Source of the DNA: Emydura subglobosa
Taxonomy: Eukaryota > Chordata > Testudines > Chelidae
Length of the DNA stretch: 64,000 nucleotides
Reading direction: 5' to 3'
NCBI GenBank assembly: GCA_007922225.1
Contig: ML679961.1
Coordinates: 9,605,433-9,669,432 of the forward strand
Below, one piece after another: positions 10,262-25,200 of the stretch. The position numbers and the translations under genes are program-made. Each line of letters starts with the position of its first letter. Within the stretch, counting starts at the first letter, position 1. The notes below the pieces were generated by a model. The model did not search any database, was not told where the DNA came from, and was given only the letters and a program-made list of their open reading frames with translations.

Positions 10262-13200
10262 CTGTAGGGGAAATTTAAAAAAAGTGTGAAGTAAGTATTC
10301 AGGCAATAGTTATCCAGTCTACAGTACATAACAGAGTTCACCGTTAATTCATATTACAGCAGTAGATTACTGATTAGCACATTGATTTAAATGCCAGACT
10401 GACAGGAATTGTCAGCCAATTGTTTATGCATAGTGGAGGTGTCTATGAATAGTAGACATGTATAAACCCTTGGGACAGGTGGTGGACAATGCTTTGAAAA
10501 AGGGATTTTATTAAGGATATTCTCTCATCCCCTCATTCAGTGCTATGGGCACTAATCACAGCTTTAAAACACACAAGTTTAAAGGTAAAACACAGGTTTT
10601 GCTAGCAGAATCCTTAAGAGTGCTGAAAGCTGCAGAATTACTAGAAATATTAAGTAATGGACGGAGTGCTTGACTCATACGTGGTGATAGCTACTGTGCT
10701 GCACATTTTTCCAGAGCAACTGCCACAAATTAAAAAAAAAACCCAAAAAACAATTTACCAACACCACTGTCCCGTCCCACCCAAGTTTGTTCCAGCACTT
10801 TGCTGGCTTGGGTTTCCAATCACATGAGAAGAGTTTAAATACCAGCTCAGTTTTGAAGAGAAGGGGACCAGTTACAGTAGCAATTCACATGTAAAGTGGG
10901 ATCTTCACAGGAGTCCAAGGGATTTGGGCATCTACTTTCCCTTGGGTCTCTTTTGACAATGTCAGCCATAGAAAATATTAGAGCTACAAAGGCAGGGATA
11001 GAATAGAGACCTGAAGAATTCTAGTAAGAGAGAGAAGGAAAAGGACAGGTGAAGGCAGAAAGCAAGGAGCATATAACCCATTTTTAGCCTCCATCTAGTT
11101 AGCTATCGTGCCTCAACTTTCCATGAGGGAAAAGATCACTGAGGGTTCAGAGTAACTGGATTTTCTATATTTGGCAGTTTGAGCAAGTAAAGGGTCAAGC
11201 AGTTTGACAGGAATTAGACAAATATTCTACAACAATCTTGAGCTAGTTTATCTGCATCCACCTAAGAAAACTGGTCTTGAGTCACCACAAAGGACTGCAA
11301 TCTCTAGAGTAACCAGGTCAAACTGGTTTGATACTGATTTTTTTATGGAGTTGAATTCATTGCAGTAGTTCAGGAAATCTTTCAAAAGCCATTTAAATAT
11401 GCAAGTTTAATGGTGTTGCCATAGAAATGAATTGTTTTAGTCAAGTAAGACTAAAGGTGAACCTACCACGTCAAAAGGCGTTCCATCAGTGGAGATAAAA
11501 TCAGTATGCAAAAGATCTGGAAAATAAGGCCAGATTTTAGAAGTTACATTGTGTTGCTTGATAGTGCTGAAAAACTACACATTTTCTGCAGTTATTCTGA
11601 CTTCAGTTTGTTTTCATATAGTGTCCATCAACCTTTGCTTCAGTTTTTGATAGCGGGATTACACACCTTTTTGAAGATGATACAATAAAAAAACCCTCTT
11701 AATTAGTATGGTTGTTCACCATTGTGTGTCCAGTGTAATACAAGGATGTCAGTACAAATATCATATAGACACTGCACCCCATTTAGAGAAACAAATAGTC
11801 TGGCACCAATATGATCACATGGTAATAAGATTTATTAATAAACTTAAGATTGGCAAATAAGGCCTTATTTTGATTCTAAAATCCTAATGATAAAACAAAT
11901 CATGTGAAATAGCCATAAAGAAACCCACCTGATTTATAGTCTGGTGTGGTTGGATTTTCAGCCTGAGTGAAATCAGTTTCTGAGTGGGCATTCTTTTCTG
12001 GGCTGCACATAACAATGTCTTGTCCTGTCAGATCCGTAGCAGACAGTTCCATCTCTTCTGTAACTTCTGGCATTTCTATTTTAGTATCAGGATCTTCCAA
12101 GACTTCAGAATCAACAGGAACTGAAGTGTTCCTTTCATCTGGGTGTGAACACACCTCAAGGACAGCTACATTTGTTTCCTGGAGAATTAAAAGGGAAAAG
12201 TAGTATAAAGTAGATTGCAAGAGACACATAAATCAGTACTTTGAACAAGTGAGAATCTTGTTCTGTTTTGGGCTTTGTTTTCAGTGAAAAGCTTATCAAG
12301 TTTAGAGATGGAGAGAAAGTGCAAAGTGTAGATGAAGGCCAGAACACAGGCAGGCAGAAATCATGCAAGATGGCACTCCATCAGTTGCATATTGTTAAGA
12401 TACAAGGCCTGTGGATTGGAGTTAGTCTATGGATAATTTGTTAGAGTTTAGTAGATTTACACGAGGGAGTCTTCAAAAGCCAAACAAGACAAGGGTGGAA
12501 GCTGTAAATCCATTGCTGTCATCTATTTCAGATGTAAGCTACTTTCTCAAATACCCTTTAGTGCTTCTTTGATAAGCTTTTAAAGAGGAAAATGCAAGGT
12601 CAGTTCTCCCTCCCTGAATAAAACTGTGAATTATACACTTATAGCTGAGGTGCCTGAAGAGTATTTTAGGTGATCAGTTAGTTCTCTTGCTACATAGTTT
12701 CCTCAAAGCAGACAGCTACCTATTGAGCAATATTGAAGTTTGAAAATTCCCATAGCCTTGCCTGTAAGAATCTTCTTGGGGGAAGAGAAGAGGAGCAGTC
12801 ATAACTGAATAAATGTTTCATATATAAGATCCCTTCTGCAGTCAGTGATGTGGGTAAGTGCATGGAGAAGTTTAGATGCTGTACCTGCATCTGACAAGCT
12901 CAGTGGTGAAACAAGCAAACAGCAAGAAAATTCTTTGCATGCTCTTTTAAGTGTAGTAAATTAGGATAAAAATCAATGCAAGGGATTTTTAGCAGTTTGT
13001 AGGAGAATGGCTTTAAGCTGTTGGACTCAACTGGGCCCCAAAAGACTGTCTTAATCATATGTGGAGCCATACTAACAAGAAAGAAAGATTAAGATAATCT
13101 ATCATTCAATAATAGTGATCCTATACAAACAAACCTCTCAGAACTTTCAGACACTGGAGGAACTGGAAAGTACACTTTCCTACTTTAGAATCCATGGTAT

Positions 13201-16200
13201 TTATGGGGTAAACATTTACAGTTTTTATATACTGAAGATAGATATTTAAGGCACATACATGCACTAGTCAATGAAGACATAACTCACATTAATTCTCTCT
13301 GCTGCACCATCTGTCATAGAGCATTGTTCTTCCGCAAGTGGAGAATCACTGAAAGAGAAACCTGAACATTCAATCTTTTCTAACCAGCCTCAGCTTTTGG
13401 CATAGACAACCTTGACCCCATTACATAGTCTGTTCTGCAGTTACGGTTGGGTCTTGTCACTACTCAACTGACATTTTCTGGACAGAAAGTGAATATAAAT
13501 ATTTAGGTACAAAGTGAAGTTATATTTGAGATACAAAGCCTTAAGATTTGCTTTAGGTTGGTGAAGAAAGGAAAACAAGAACTTGGCATCTTTACCCAGG
13601 CAGAATTAATGGCCCGATTTAGCAAACATTAATATTAACAACTGTCTGTGCTGAGAATAGTCTAAATTTTCCCATTAAAAGTTAATTGGTAACTGCTGCT
13701 GCAACCGAAGTTAAAATGAAGCAGTATTCAAGAGTCTACCTTTGTTCAAGTGTGCTGCCAGGAGCCTGGAGCCTGTTAGGAATTTGTGGGACATGAAAGC
13801 CATCGGCTGCTGGTGTAGTCTGTTTTGCAACAGTGTCCTCAGAACAGCAAAGGATGGCAAGACTGTTTTGAAGCAAAGTTCTACCGGCTGATCTTGGAGT
13901 TGTCAGTTGTTTAGAAATCCGCTGGGAAGATCTGCCAGGTGTTGTGGAAGGCAAAGCTGAAAAATGTGTTTAATGTTTCATTAGATGTGAGATGTTTCTA
14001 TAAGATGGGACAAACTCAGTGACCAAGATTCTAATTAGAAACACTTTCTAATTTACTATTTTTTCTATTTGTTGAACTTAAGTGGTTTATTCAGATGTCA
14101 AGTTAGAATTCACAAGATTTATTCTTATCAGGTAGAATATGGACAAAGATAATGAGTGAATAGATCACTAAGGTAGTTCAAATAAAAAAATTACAAAATA
14201 TAAAAAAACAACAATTGAAGTATTCTAGAAAACATCTTGGATTTTAACATTGCCTTGCAGTTTAAAGCTAGTACGGGAAAACTGGAATCTGAAATTGAAT
14301 AGGAATAAGAACAAACTAGTCAATTTTACTGTACGTACCAACTGAAATATAAGCAGCACAAAGTATACACTTTTTTTACTAACTAATTTCAATTTTAATC
14401 TCTGGTTTTATTAACAATGGAGATTTTTAAAATTTAGGCTTAAAAGGACACTCATGTTCATAGTCATAACTGCTTCATCTGACAGAAGGAATCTCCCCCA
14501 CAGACCAGGATACACCAACTCAAAGTGGCACCAGACCCTGCAAGAACAGATGCAAACCCTGTAGACATATCTCCACTGCTACAATGATCAACACCACTCA
14601 CAACACAAGCTAACTTGGGTTCACAGGGTTCAGGCTGAGGGGTTGTTTAATTGCAGTGTAGACATCCGGGCTCGGGTTGGAGCCCAAGTTTTAGGACCCC
14701 GCAAGGTGGGAAAGTCCCAGAGCTCAGGCTGCAGCCTGGGCCAGAACATCTGCACCGCAACTGAACAGCCCTGTGAGCCAGAGTCAGCTAGCACAGGCCA
14801 CCCGTGGTGTATAAGTACAGTGTAGACAGACCTTAAATGCCCAAACAACCATGTGGGTGAAACAAAACAATCGCTACCCTTCTCAAATGAACTCACACAG
14901 AACTATCATAAAAGACAAAAACATCACCACATGTGGGTGAACACTTTTCATGAAGTGATCACACTATATTTGACCTCTCAGTCCTCGTCCTGAAAGGAAA
15001 CCTGCACACCATCAAAAGACAAGCCTGGGAGCTTAAATTCAGAACTTTGCTGATACTGAAAATCATGGACTGAACAGACACTGGATTTATGGTTTATTAC
15101 AGCAATCTATAACCCACTTAACCCTCTGCCCCAGTCTCCCCCCACCCCACAATGATTGAAGAAGTGTTAGAGGGCCACTTCACCTTGAATGGTTCCTTGA
15201 TGTGTGTTAAATACTTTTACTCAACAATCTGTTCCACCTTATATTTCCCTGTGACGCTTCAAGTACATTTCCCAGACCTGAAGACGACCTCTGTGTAAGC
15301 TTAACAATTTGTCTCTCACCAATAAAAGCAGGTCCAGTAAAAGATACTCTCTCACCCATCTTGTTTCACCTGAGAGATTCAGATTTGTTAGCAGACACCA
15401 TCTTTAAAGCCAATGTTGCTGAATCCTTTTAATTCAAAAGACCTCAAGGTATTAGTCCTATGTGCCTTAAAAGAATTCTGCTACTTTTGACAAAAAAAAT
15501 CTACACCAAAGAATGACAGGAGTTGAGAACACTCTTAGAATCAGACCGAACACCTAGAAATATGGTAGAGAATCCTTGCTGTCTTAATTATATGTCTAGC
15601 ACAGTAACAAAGGACATAACCTATCTGCAGAGATCTAGAGGCTGTTTAGTCACATGGGTAAAGCAAGAGCACTCAACATAAAGCTTTGTAGCTAACCAGA
15701 GGCTGAAAATTGTATACAAACCATTGCCATGTTACTGCCTGATTTATTTCAGCAGGCATCTCAATTTAATGAATTCATTCAAATAACTTCATCCATGCAA
15801 AACAACTCCCTTCAGTTCCCTGGGGTAATGAACTTTGAGTGAGGTGAAATACCATTCCACCTGATACTGAAGTCAGACAACAGCATCAAACATAATCAGC
15901 AAAGTTCAAACTGGAGCACAGGGAGAGGAAGTCCCAGCAGCAGTTCCAGATCAAAGCTTCACTGACCTGGAAAGGATTTTAGGGGACTTTCAATTCTGAA
16001 AAATCCTGCTTCAAACACCACTTTTTCTACTTCTTTTGGCATCTCTTGGGCTGCAGGGTCAGCTGCTGTCTCTTCCTGCTTCATTTTCTCCTTCATGGCT
16101 GCTCTTATGGCAGCAATACGGTTTCGGGCAGCAGTTCTTCCAACAGCCCCCTGTTTTGTCTTAGATATCCCACTTGGGACAGCTTTTTTCTGAAAGTTGT

Positions 16201-19200
16201 AAAGGAGAATCTACATCATACCTTAAAGCTTACAGACAAAAGACAGTTACACAAGAACATCTCTGTAGCTGCTGGCTATAGTGTCCATATGAAGTGGCAA
16301 TGGGGAATCTAATTGCTGGAGAAGTCATCCCTGTTCTTCATGATCTCTTGTACCATCATTCAACTATTTCAGGGTTTTGGGAATGGAAAAAAAGAGCAGA
16401 GCAATTTCTTTTCAAGGAGTGTTGAAGTAAAAGCCTAGAGTTCAAAACTACCCAGCACACGCTGCTGATGCCAGTCAGGGGTTTTTTGCTCACGTCCTTG
16501 TAAGCAGTAGGGTACAGAGACTCCTACTGGCCAGAAGACATAAATGCAGGACAACAAACCACAGCAAAAACGATGCTATGCTACTATCTCACCTGCAAAG
16601 TTTCTCTTCATAACCACAAAGGTCCAACAATTTTTTTAATTGAAGCTTATATTCTGATGCACAATTCTGCAGCAAAGAATAGATTCTACAGCCAAATTAT
16701 GGAATGCACACAGCTGTTAGTCCAAAGAGCCACTGGAAGCAATTACCTACCTTCCACTTGGAGACGGTATTAAACACTTTAAATTATGTTTTTGGAGTGT
16801 CAGACTGTTTTATATCCAAATAATCAGAAGTATTCTAACCCCAATAGTGGAACTGTCCTAAGTTCACTCCCCTTATTACAGTTTAGCATTTACAACATGG
16901 GCGTAGCAAAGTCACCCATAACTTCCTATTTTTGCCAAAGGCACGACTACAAAAACCTCACCTGAAAAAGCAAACAGTTAGTAGTGCACTGACAGAGTCC
17001 CTTCTTTAGACCACAACAGAGATGTTGGAGTTTGTGGCTCTGTAGCTATCTTCCCTTTCGGGGTCCATAGTGCCCCCTTCTGACAGGGGCAAACAGCAGT
17101 AGGTCCAGGCTCCAGCCCTCTCCGTGTGGGTGGAGTAATCAATAGTTTATGGCCCTCAGCCTCCAAGCTGGGGCAAACAATAACAGTTGTGTCTGAGCTC
17201 TGGCTCTCTGGAAGGGGCAGAGCAAAGTCTATAGCCTTTAGCCTCCTGGTTGGGGCAAGCAATCACCCAGCAGTCTCTGAGCTCTGATGCAGGCTTTCTG
17301 GCTTGGGTGAGTATGCAGCCAGCCCCAGATGTGGGGCAGCAGTAGGGGGAACCCAGGCCCATCCTACTCCTTAGAGTCCCAGCCCAGGGCCCTAGCAGTG
17401 GTGGGCAGTCCTGCCAGTGGGTTAGTAGGGAAACAAGATCACTGCCTTATGCCCTGGCAGCACAACTGGACCAACATCTGGTTTACCTGAGCTACTTTCT
17501 ACCCGACTATCAGTCTTGCTCTATTGCCACCGGGCTCTGTCCCGCAGTCGGGCTGTGCTTCCTCCGGTGTCTCCCCAGGGCCTTTTGCCTCCATGGCTGT
17601 TCCTGGATCTTGCTGAGAGCACGGCTCTCAGGAAGACATCCTCCTCCTTCCCCAGTCCACCCGCAACTGAGCTGTGAGGCCCTCCTCTTATACTTTCTGC
17701 CCTGCCCCTGCACTTCCTGCAAAAAGGGCAGGGTGGGTTTGGCTGCACCCACCGGAGGACTGTAATGGTCCCTTCCTATCAAGTCGAGAGGGAGGCAACT
17801 GACTCTCTAAAGGCTCTCTGCCTACTTTAATTCTAGTGTAGATTAGCCCTCAGAAGTGCTACAGCAGTGCAACTATGGTGCTGTGGCACGTCTGATGAAG
17901 ACACTGTGCTGATGGGAGAGAGCTCTCCTGTTGGCATAATAAAACCACCTCTGCATGAGGCGGTAGTGCTGTCCCCACCAGTTTAGGTCTGTGTAATTTA
18001 CATCGCTCAAGGGTGTGGCTTATTCACACCTCTGAGTGATAAGTTATACTGACGTAACTGTAGTGTGGACAAACCCAAAGAGATGGTACGCCTTTGCTGC
18101 GGTGCTCTGTGCAAGAGTCAAGATTTCAATTCCTAGGGCCACAAAAGGGTAAACTATAGGCCTCTACTGCCAGTTAACCGGGGGTGAGGAGTGGCTACAC
18201 AATGTTTTTGAAGGAATTCTATAAATCTTTTAATCTGGAATGTTACTGGTTGTATTTAGATAGGAAAAACTGAATGAGCAGGGCTTCAGGAGGCATAGTA
18301 TCTTTATATTACAAAAATTCTACCAGTTACTTTAGAACTGTTCAAAACCGTTACATGTTAATGTCTTAGAGCAGACTTTTAGGAGTCACACATACCTTGA
18401 TGGCTCTTTTGCTCGGGCTGTTAAGTGGCTGCCACCCGTTCTCTTGAAGTTTACTCAGGTTATCAAATTTTTTATTCACGTCTTCTACCTATTGAAGATC
18501 CAAGAAAAGACTGCAGAACTAGGTAATGGTCAAGATGCGCTAGATTTACAGCTGGATAATTTATTTCAATCAAATGTTCTTTAAGCGTAAACAGGTGGTT
18601 TATTGTGTATTTAGGTACTTTTACATTAAATATAGAAGCAGGCTGAACTATCAATCGATTCTAGGAGGAGAAATGAATTGCTGGCTCTCAGTTAACGTAG
18701 TTAATATACACATTAGATTCAAAGATACTTGGGTTTATTCAAAACTGCATTTGTCACAATGGATGATTAAAAGAAAGGAAACGTAGGATCACCTTCAGGA
18801 AATAGAACCCCTAGAAATAAAGTGATCTGCTTACAGCCTGCTCTGTCCCTGGTGGACTAGTTCTCTGAGGTAATGTGCCTCCGATTCCACCAGTTCTTTC
18901 CCCACCACTCACTCACAGCATGTGCAAGTGACTGAGCCATGAGGGAGAACTGGGCAGGGCTGGGGATTCCTTTACAGCAAATTGGTGTCTACAGCACCTT
19001 CATTCCTCCTCCAAGGTAAAGGTTTTCTTTCGCCTCTCCAGCAACCTAACAGGTGTGTGTAGTATACGTTATTCTTTCAGCATACACAATATTAGCCAAC
19101 AAAGGTTTCTTCTCAAGTGCCTGTGACTTTCCAGGAGGCAGACCGAGGCTCTTCTCTGAGGAAATCCAAGGACAAACTCCAGTTCCTTTGGATGGGACTT

Positions 19201-22200
19201 GCAAATTAAATACATTTTTGCTTTTTGATTTGACTAATTACAAATTTGCTGGGTCAAAAAAAGGACACAAGAAGCTCCAATCAATTCTAGTTTAGGAAAG
19301 GCTCATTTTCCCCAGGCTCAAATGCATTTCACTATTGCTCTCTGAAACACATGGAGGGAATCTCTAGGACAGAAAATGTAGTTGCTCTTCCCCACTATTC
19401 TCAAAACAGGGCAAGTTGTTTAGCTTCTGCAGTACCTACCTTGGGACCATACATAGTTGTGTAATAGGTTACCATTAGACTATTAAACCAGCACCTATAG
19501 TTTTGTATATACAAATACAATACATGAAGGTCTGAAAATCTACAAATGCAACCTCCATAAAATGAACACAGTAGATTGGAAGAAGTTTCACATGAATTCC
19601 ATGGAGGTTCTGTGTTTTGTGGTAGTTTTACATTTTAAGTACATACCTGAAAACTAACCATATCCCAAAATCCATCCAGATCTGTGCATGTCGTCTCTTT
19701 ATCACCCCATTTAAATTCACAATTATCCACCAGTCCTTCGAACTGTTTAAACCTCTCTGCTACGAGCAGTCTCGTTTGACCAACTGTTGTGCGAATGAGA
19801 TCTTTTGCTGATGGTAACAAATTAACAGTTAAAGATACACATTGTAAGAACATTTCAGTCTACAATGATTGCGGCTTTATCTACTTCAGTCTAATAATCT
19901 AGAGTGCCAAAATGCGCTTCCTGTATAACCTGACTTCAGGTTCACAGCAACCTATTTCAAAACAGCCCACCTGGAGCAGCGTACTACCAGCATATGCAAC
20001 TTTTAGGCATGCTAGATATTTTTAGAAGTAGCACAACCTCCAAAGGTCTTTAAAGAGGAGCTTTGACTATGGCATTGGGCTCATTTTCCCCGAAGAAGAA
20101 CAGTTACTCTATGTTAAGGCCTAAATTTGGTTTAAAAGCTATTCTGTAGCTTGGGTATGTTTCATGCGTCCTTTTTGTAAGAGTCATAAAAAATACACAG
20201 AATGGGCAAAGTTTGAAAATGACCAGTTGTTTTGGTGGAAAACTCCATTTACTTTGTTAGTGTCAGCAAGTGGCATCCCTAAAACTTGTGAGTCATGCTT
20301 TCAGCCGGCCACCAGCAGGTGGCAGGAAGCGATTTCCTCTCTCCCCCCCCATGTATTCTGGACAGGTTTTTATTTATGTCCTTCTGCTAAAGCATCAGAT
20401 GGTCACAGCTGCAGATGGGACACGGGGGGGTTGGCCAGAGCCCTGAGGTGGTAGCAAGCATTATCTCGCTCTTTCAGGTGCTTGGTCTGCTGGTTCTGGC
20501 TCACAAGTTCAGGCTATAACTAATCACCATATATGGGGTCAGGAAGGAATTTTCCCCCACATCAGATTGGCAGAGACCTTGGGTTTTTTTTTTTGCCTTC
20601 CTCTGCAGCATGTGGATGAAGGTCACTTGCCAGGATTATCTGGGTGCATCCCTGCCATTCTGGGGGCTTCAAGCACTGGTGCACCTAATTCTCTCTTGTT
20701 CTCTGCCTTTGGCTCATAATAATCTAGTTTAGTCTTCTGTGGGTTGTAATATTTAGGCCTCCATTTGGTTGTTGGGTTCAGGTGTGGGTGCTAGGTGGTG
20801 CTGGTATCCTGTGCTATACAGGAAGTGAGACTAAGTTATCCAGTGGTCCCTTCTGGCCTTAACTCTGTGACTCTATGTTAGCTTTAAAGCGAATATTTAA
20901 AAATATTCTGGATAAACTCTAAACTTTGTCCAATACAGTCTTTTCATGTGTCCCAACCAATGCTATTTGGCCCATATAGTCAAGCTAAGTTATGCTTTCC
21001 CCACGCCCCCAGTGATCAGACAAGATGGGGTTTGGATGAAACCCGTTTTGTGACCTACTACACGTTTGTTCTCTTACCATCCTCTGGTATGTCCAGGTCA
21101 GACTTTCCATCCCACTGGAGGCAGTGTGACATCAGCCTCTCAGTCTCAAAGGCAAGGACGTTTCTAAAAATAAAAGGAAAGTGAAACACCCAAGCTCTGC
21201 TATATTTTAGAATAAAATTTGATTCTTCCTAATTGCCACTAGTACTCTGGCAGCTGCTGGTGTTATTTTTTAGTCTCTTATTAGAACGAAAATGGTACAT
21301 TTCTTCTTCCTGTTCTAGAAGTGGTTTGATGGACTTTATAGCTGACTGGTGTATTCTAAGCAGCCAGTCTTGGAGATTGATAAAGAGGAACTTTCTCAAG
21401 CTTGCTCTCCTTGGGTGAAGAAGGCATTAGTTTTCATCACTTTAAACTCTGTTTTAATTTAATGTGTTTATAATACATACGAAGCACAAACAGAATAGGA
21501 ATGGAATATCTGCTTGGTACATTTAGGGAGATGAAGACACAGATCTATTACAAATTAACATTTAAGAGATTGTTTGTATCACTGGCTTTAAGGATTCTAG
21601 GAAAGGGCAGTATGAGAGTTAAACATGACACAGATTATTCAGCTACCAGGAAAACCTCTTACTATTTATGTTGTTAGTGCTTAAAGTGACTTATTGCGAT
21701 TGCGTGTTGTGGATATTCTAGTCTTTCGTGCTCTGTTCTGAAGTCTTGTTAGTCAGTTAAGAAGCTACTCTTAACACAGACCTGAAATAGGGTACATCAT
21801 GATCTGGTTCTTCTGCTTTGGCTTCAATTGCTGGGGGATATGCAGGCACTGAAATAGTTTCATTTGAACTCTGCATTGCATCTCTCTCTTTGGTTGAGGC
21901 ACATTCTGAAAAATATATGAAGGATATTTGATCATCAGGATACTGCATTTGCCAAACAAGGAAGAGTGAAGTAAATTAAATGTGAATCATTCTTCATTTT
22001 CAATAAATTTGTACCAGTGTGCTGTTCTTGAGAGCCTTTATCAGTCCCTTCCTGAGCAGGTGAAGCTTGACTTTTTAATAAATACTCTTGTGCCATAACT
22101 TTTCTTGATTCTTCTTTTGAAGCATTACTAAGGAACAGAAATGTTAGAAACAGTTACTTGGCATGCCTTAAAATTGGCTAACATAGCCAATAATATACTA

Positions 22201-25200
22201 CATTGTAGGAACAAGACATTTTCAAGTTCTGCTAATCAAATCTAAATGTGCCTTAAGAATTGAAACTAATTTTTTTACTAAAAAGCAACAAGTGCGTATT
22301 TCGTAGCATATATCAAGAGAATAGAGAGAGCTCTACTTCTAAGGCACATGATTATAGACCATGGTTTCCTTTACCACTACAAAGTCAAATATAGGTTTGG
22401 TGGGTAGCGATCAGAAATCATTTAATTAAATGTCAGATATCCTTCAATTCACATGCTGCTACTGTCTAATGTTAGATAGGTTTCCATAGCAGGACTGCCA
22501 TTGCATATTTAACCCCTTTTCATCAACAGCAAAGGTCTAAGTTGCAGGGAAAGCTAAGTTATTAGAAGAGGGAATTCTTACACTTCAGTTTCCATAGGGA
22601 TCCAGGAGAGATCAGGTGTCAAAAACGCATTTGCCCTGGAAGGAGTCATAGGTGTAACTTTATAAGTTGTTAAACCATCTAGTGGCTGAAACACAAAATT
22701 CTGAGGAGCAAAAGAACGTGTTCTCTGCCTCTCTGGAACTGGAATATTTGTCACTGGTACATTTTCCTTTTCCAGCAGGATCTCTTCCTGATGGACTTCT
22801 ACTGATGTTGGATTTTTAGAGTTATTGACAGAAACTTCAGTTAGTTGATCCATCAGATTATTTTCTTCCATTTCACGTTTATGTGCCTATAAACAGCACA
22901 AGGTAGACAAAGCAAACATTTAAACCAGTTCTTATAGCAGAAATAAAATTGAGGTTATGTCAGTTTTACTTCAATTTTAGTCCATATTGCTGCAAGTACT
23001 ACAGGACTTTAATCATTAGATAACAGTACAGAACACATTTTTGGGACAAATACCTAGGTTAAGAGAAATGATCAGTAGTTGGAGTCATCCATAAATCAAG
23101 GTAATTTGTGGAAGGAAATTCTATCAAGTATCTCTAGAAGACTAAGTTTAGATCCAATTCTACTTAAGGAACTGAATTCCCTTGCTTTTTGAGTTTGAGA
23201 CTTGTATTCCAACTTGTCTGCTGTGCCTATATATTGGTGATGTTAGAGGGTTAGTGTACTGTCAATACCTAAGCACATTAGCCAAGCTATAGAGAGAATG
23301 AAGGCCTCTGTCCTAAGTGATAGCATTGGGGTATTGAAAAGACACTTACTTACCTGTACTGCAACTGCACTCTTCAAGATGTGGGTGCAGACATGTGTTT
23401 CCCTCAGATGTGTGCGCCAAATGCACCAGAGCTGGAGAACTTTGCCTAGCAGTACCCAAAGGGGTGTTCCTCGCAAACTATGGCCGCTTACTCCCTCCCC
23501 AGGCTATTTAAAGGCAGTGCTGCCCTGCTCACTGTCAGTTCCTTCATACGGAATGTCAAGAATTGAGATTCTGAGGCAGAGGGGACAAAGGATGAATTGG
23601 GGAATAGAAGTCTGCACCCAAAGAATAATAAGTACAGTACAGGTAACTAACAATCTTCCTTCTTTGAGTGGTTGCAGACATGTATTCCACTCATGTAACT
23701 CACAAGCAGTATCAGAAGGAGATGGAGTTTGAAGTCTACTTAAAGAGCAACTGCAAGACTGACTTCCCAAAATTCACATATGATCTGCACGTGGATGTAA
23801 CAGCATAATGCTTGGTAAAAGCATGTATGGAAGACCATGTAGCAGGCCTGCAAATATTCAATATTGAAATGTCACTGAGAAAGTGACCTTGTCAAATGGG
23901 CTCTTAATCTCTGGGGAGGTGGAGTCTGAGCTATCCCATAAACCATGGAACACAGAATGTTATCCACCTTGCTTGATCCTTTACACAGTCTGCAAAGGAA
24001 ACAAAAAAGACAAGGTGATAAACAAAATGGTTTAATTCTTGCCAAGTAAAACACTAAACCCTGTCTCACATCCAAGGAATGACAACGCTGTTTGTTTGAA
24101 TGAGGTTTTGGAAAAACTATAGGTAAGTAAACGGTCTGGTTAAGATGAAATAGTGACAAAAACTTTGGATGATGTCTCAATCCAATCTTGTCCTTGAGAA
24201 ACTGGGTACACAGAGGATCCACCATTAGGGCCTGCAGCTCATTAACCCTTCTCGTGGAAGTTATAACTGCAAGAAACACTGTCTTTTGGTCTAGTAGAGA
24301 CAGAGAACAAAGTTGCCAAGGGCTCAAATGGAGGACCCATGAAGGATGCCAAAACAGTGTTGTCCAACTTCCGTCTCCAGTGGAAAGAGACCGGTGTCTC
24401 CTTTCAGATATCTGAATACCATGAAGTTCAAGAAAACTGATTTCCCTTGGACTGGAGGATGAAATGACAAAATCACTGCCATGTGGATCCTCAATCAACT
24501 GAGACACAGACCACAGGACTGACGATGTTACAGGTACTCCAGGATGTCCTGAATGCATGATTGCATCGGTTGAATCCCCAGAGCTAGACACCAAATGGAA
24601 AAATGTTTTTACTTGTCCAAACAGGTAGGTCCTAGTAGAGAGCTTTCTCAGAACCTGTTGAACAGCTTTCCTTATCTAACCATTCACACTGGGGGCAGAC
24701 TGCTCAGTGATGGATATGAAATCTGACCGTGGAACTGAATCAGCAGATTGGGGCAACGAGGAAAAAGAATAGGTGGGCAAACAAAGAATGAGGAGACTGG
24801 AAAACCAACATTGTCTCGGCCAAAGTGATATGTTAAAAATTAGTCTGGCATTATTCATCCTGGGCTTGAGGATGACCTGGGGAATGAGTGGGATCAAGTT
24901 AAAAGTATACACATCAGTGATGATCCCCAATTCAGATGAAAGGCATTAGCTAAGGAATCTGGACTGAGACCTGCTCGAGAGAAACTTGATAACACTTCTT
25001 CTTGTCCTTTGTTACAATTAGGTCAATAGCAGGAATATCCCATCCTGCAAATATGGACCTCAGCACACTGCTCTTCAGAGACCCACTCATGATTCTGGGA
25101 GAAATTCCTGCTGAGATGATCGGCCAAATGATTCTGGGCCTCTGGAAAATTAATTGCTATGGGAATGATGTTCTCTTTGAATCAGAAGTGCTAGATCTTT

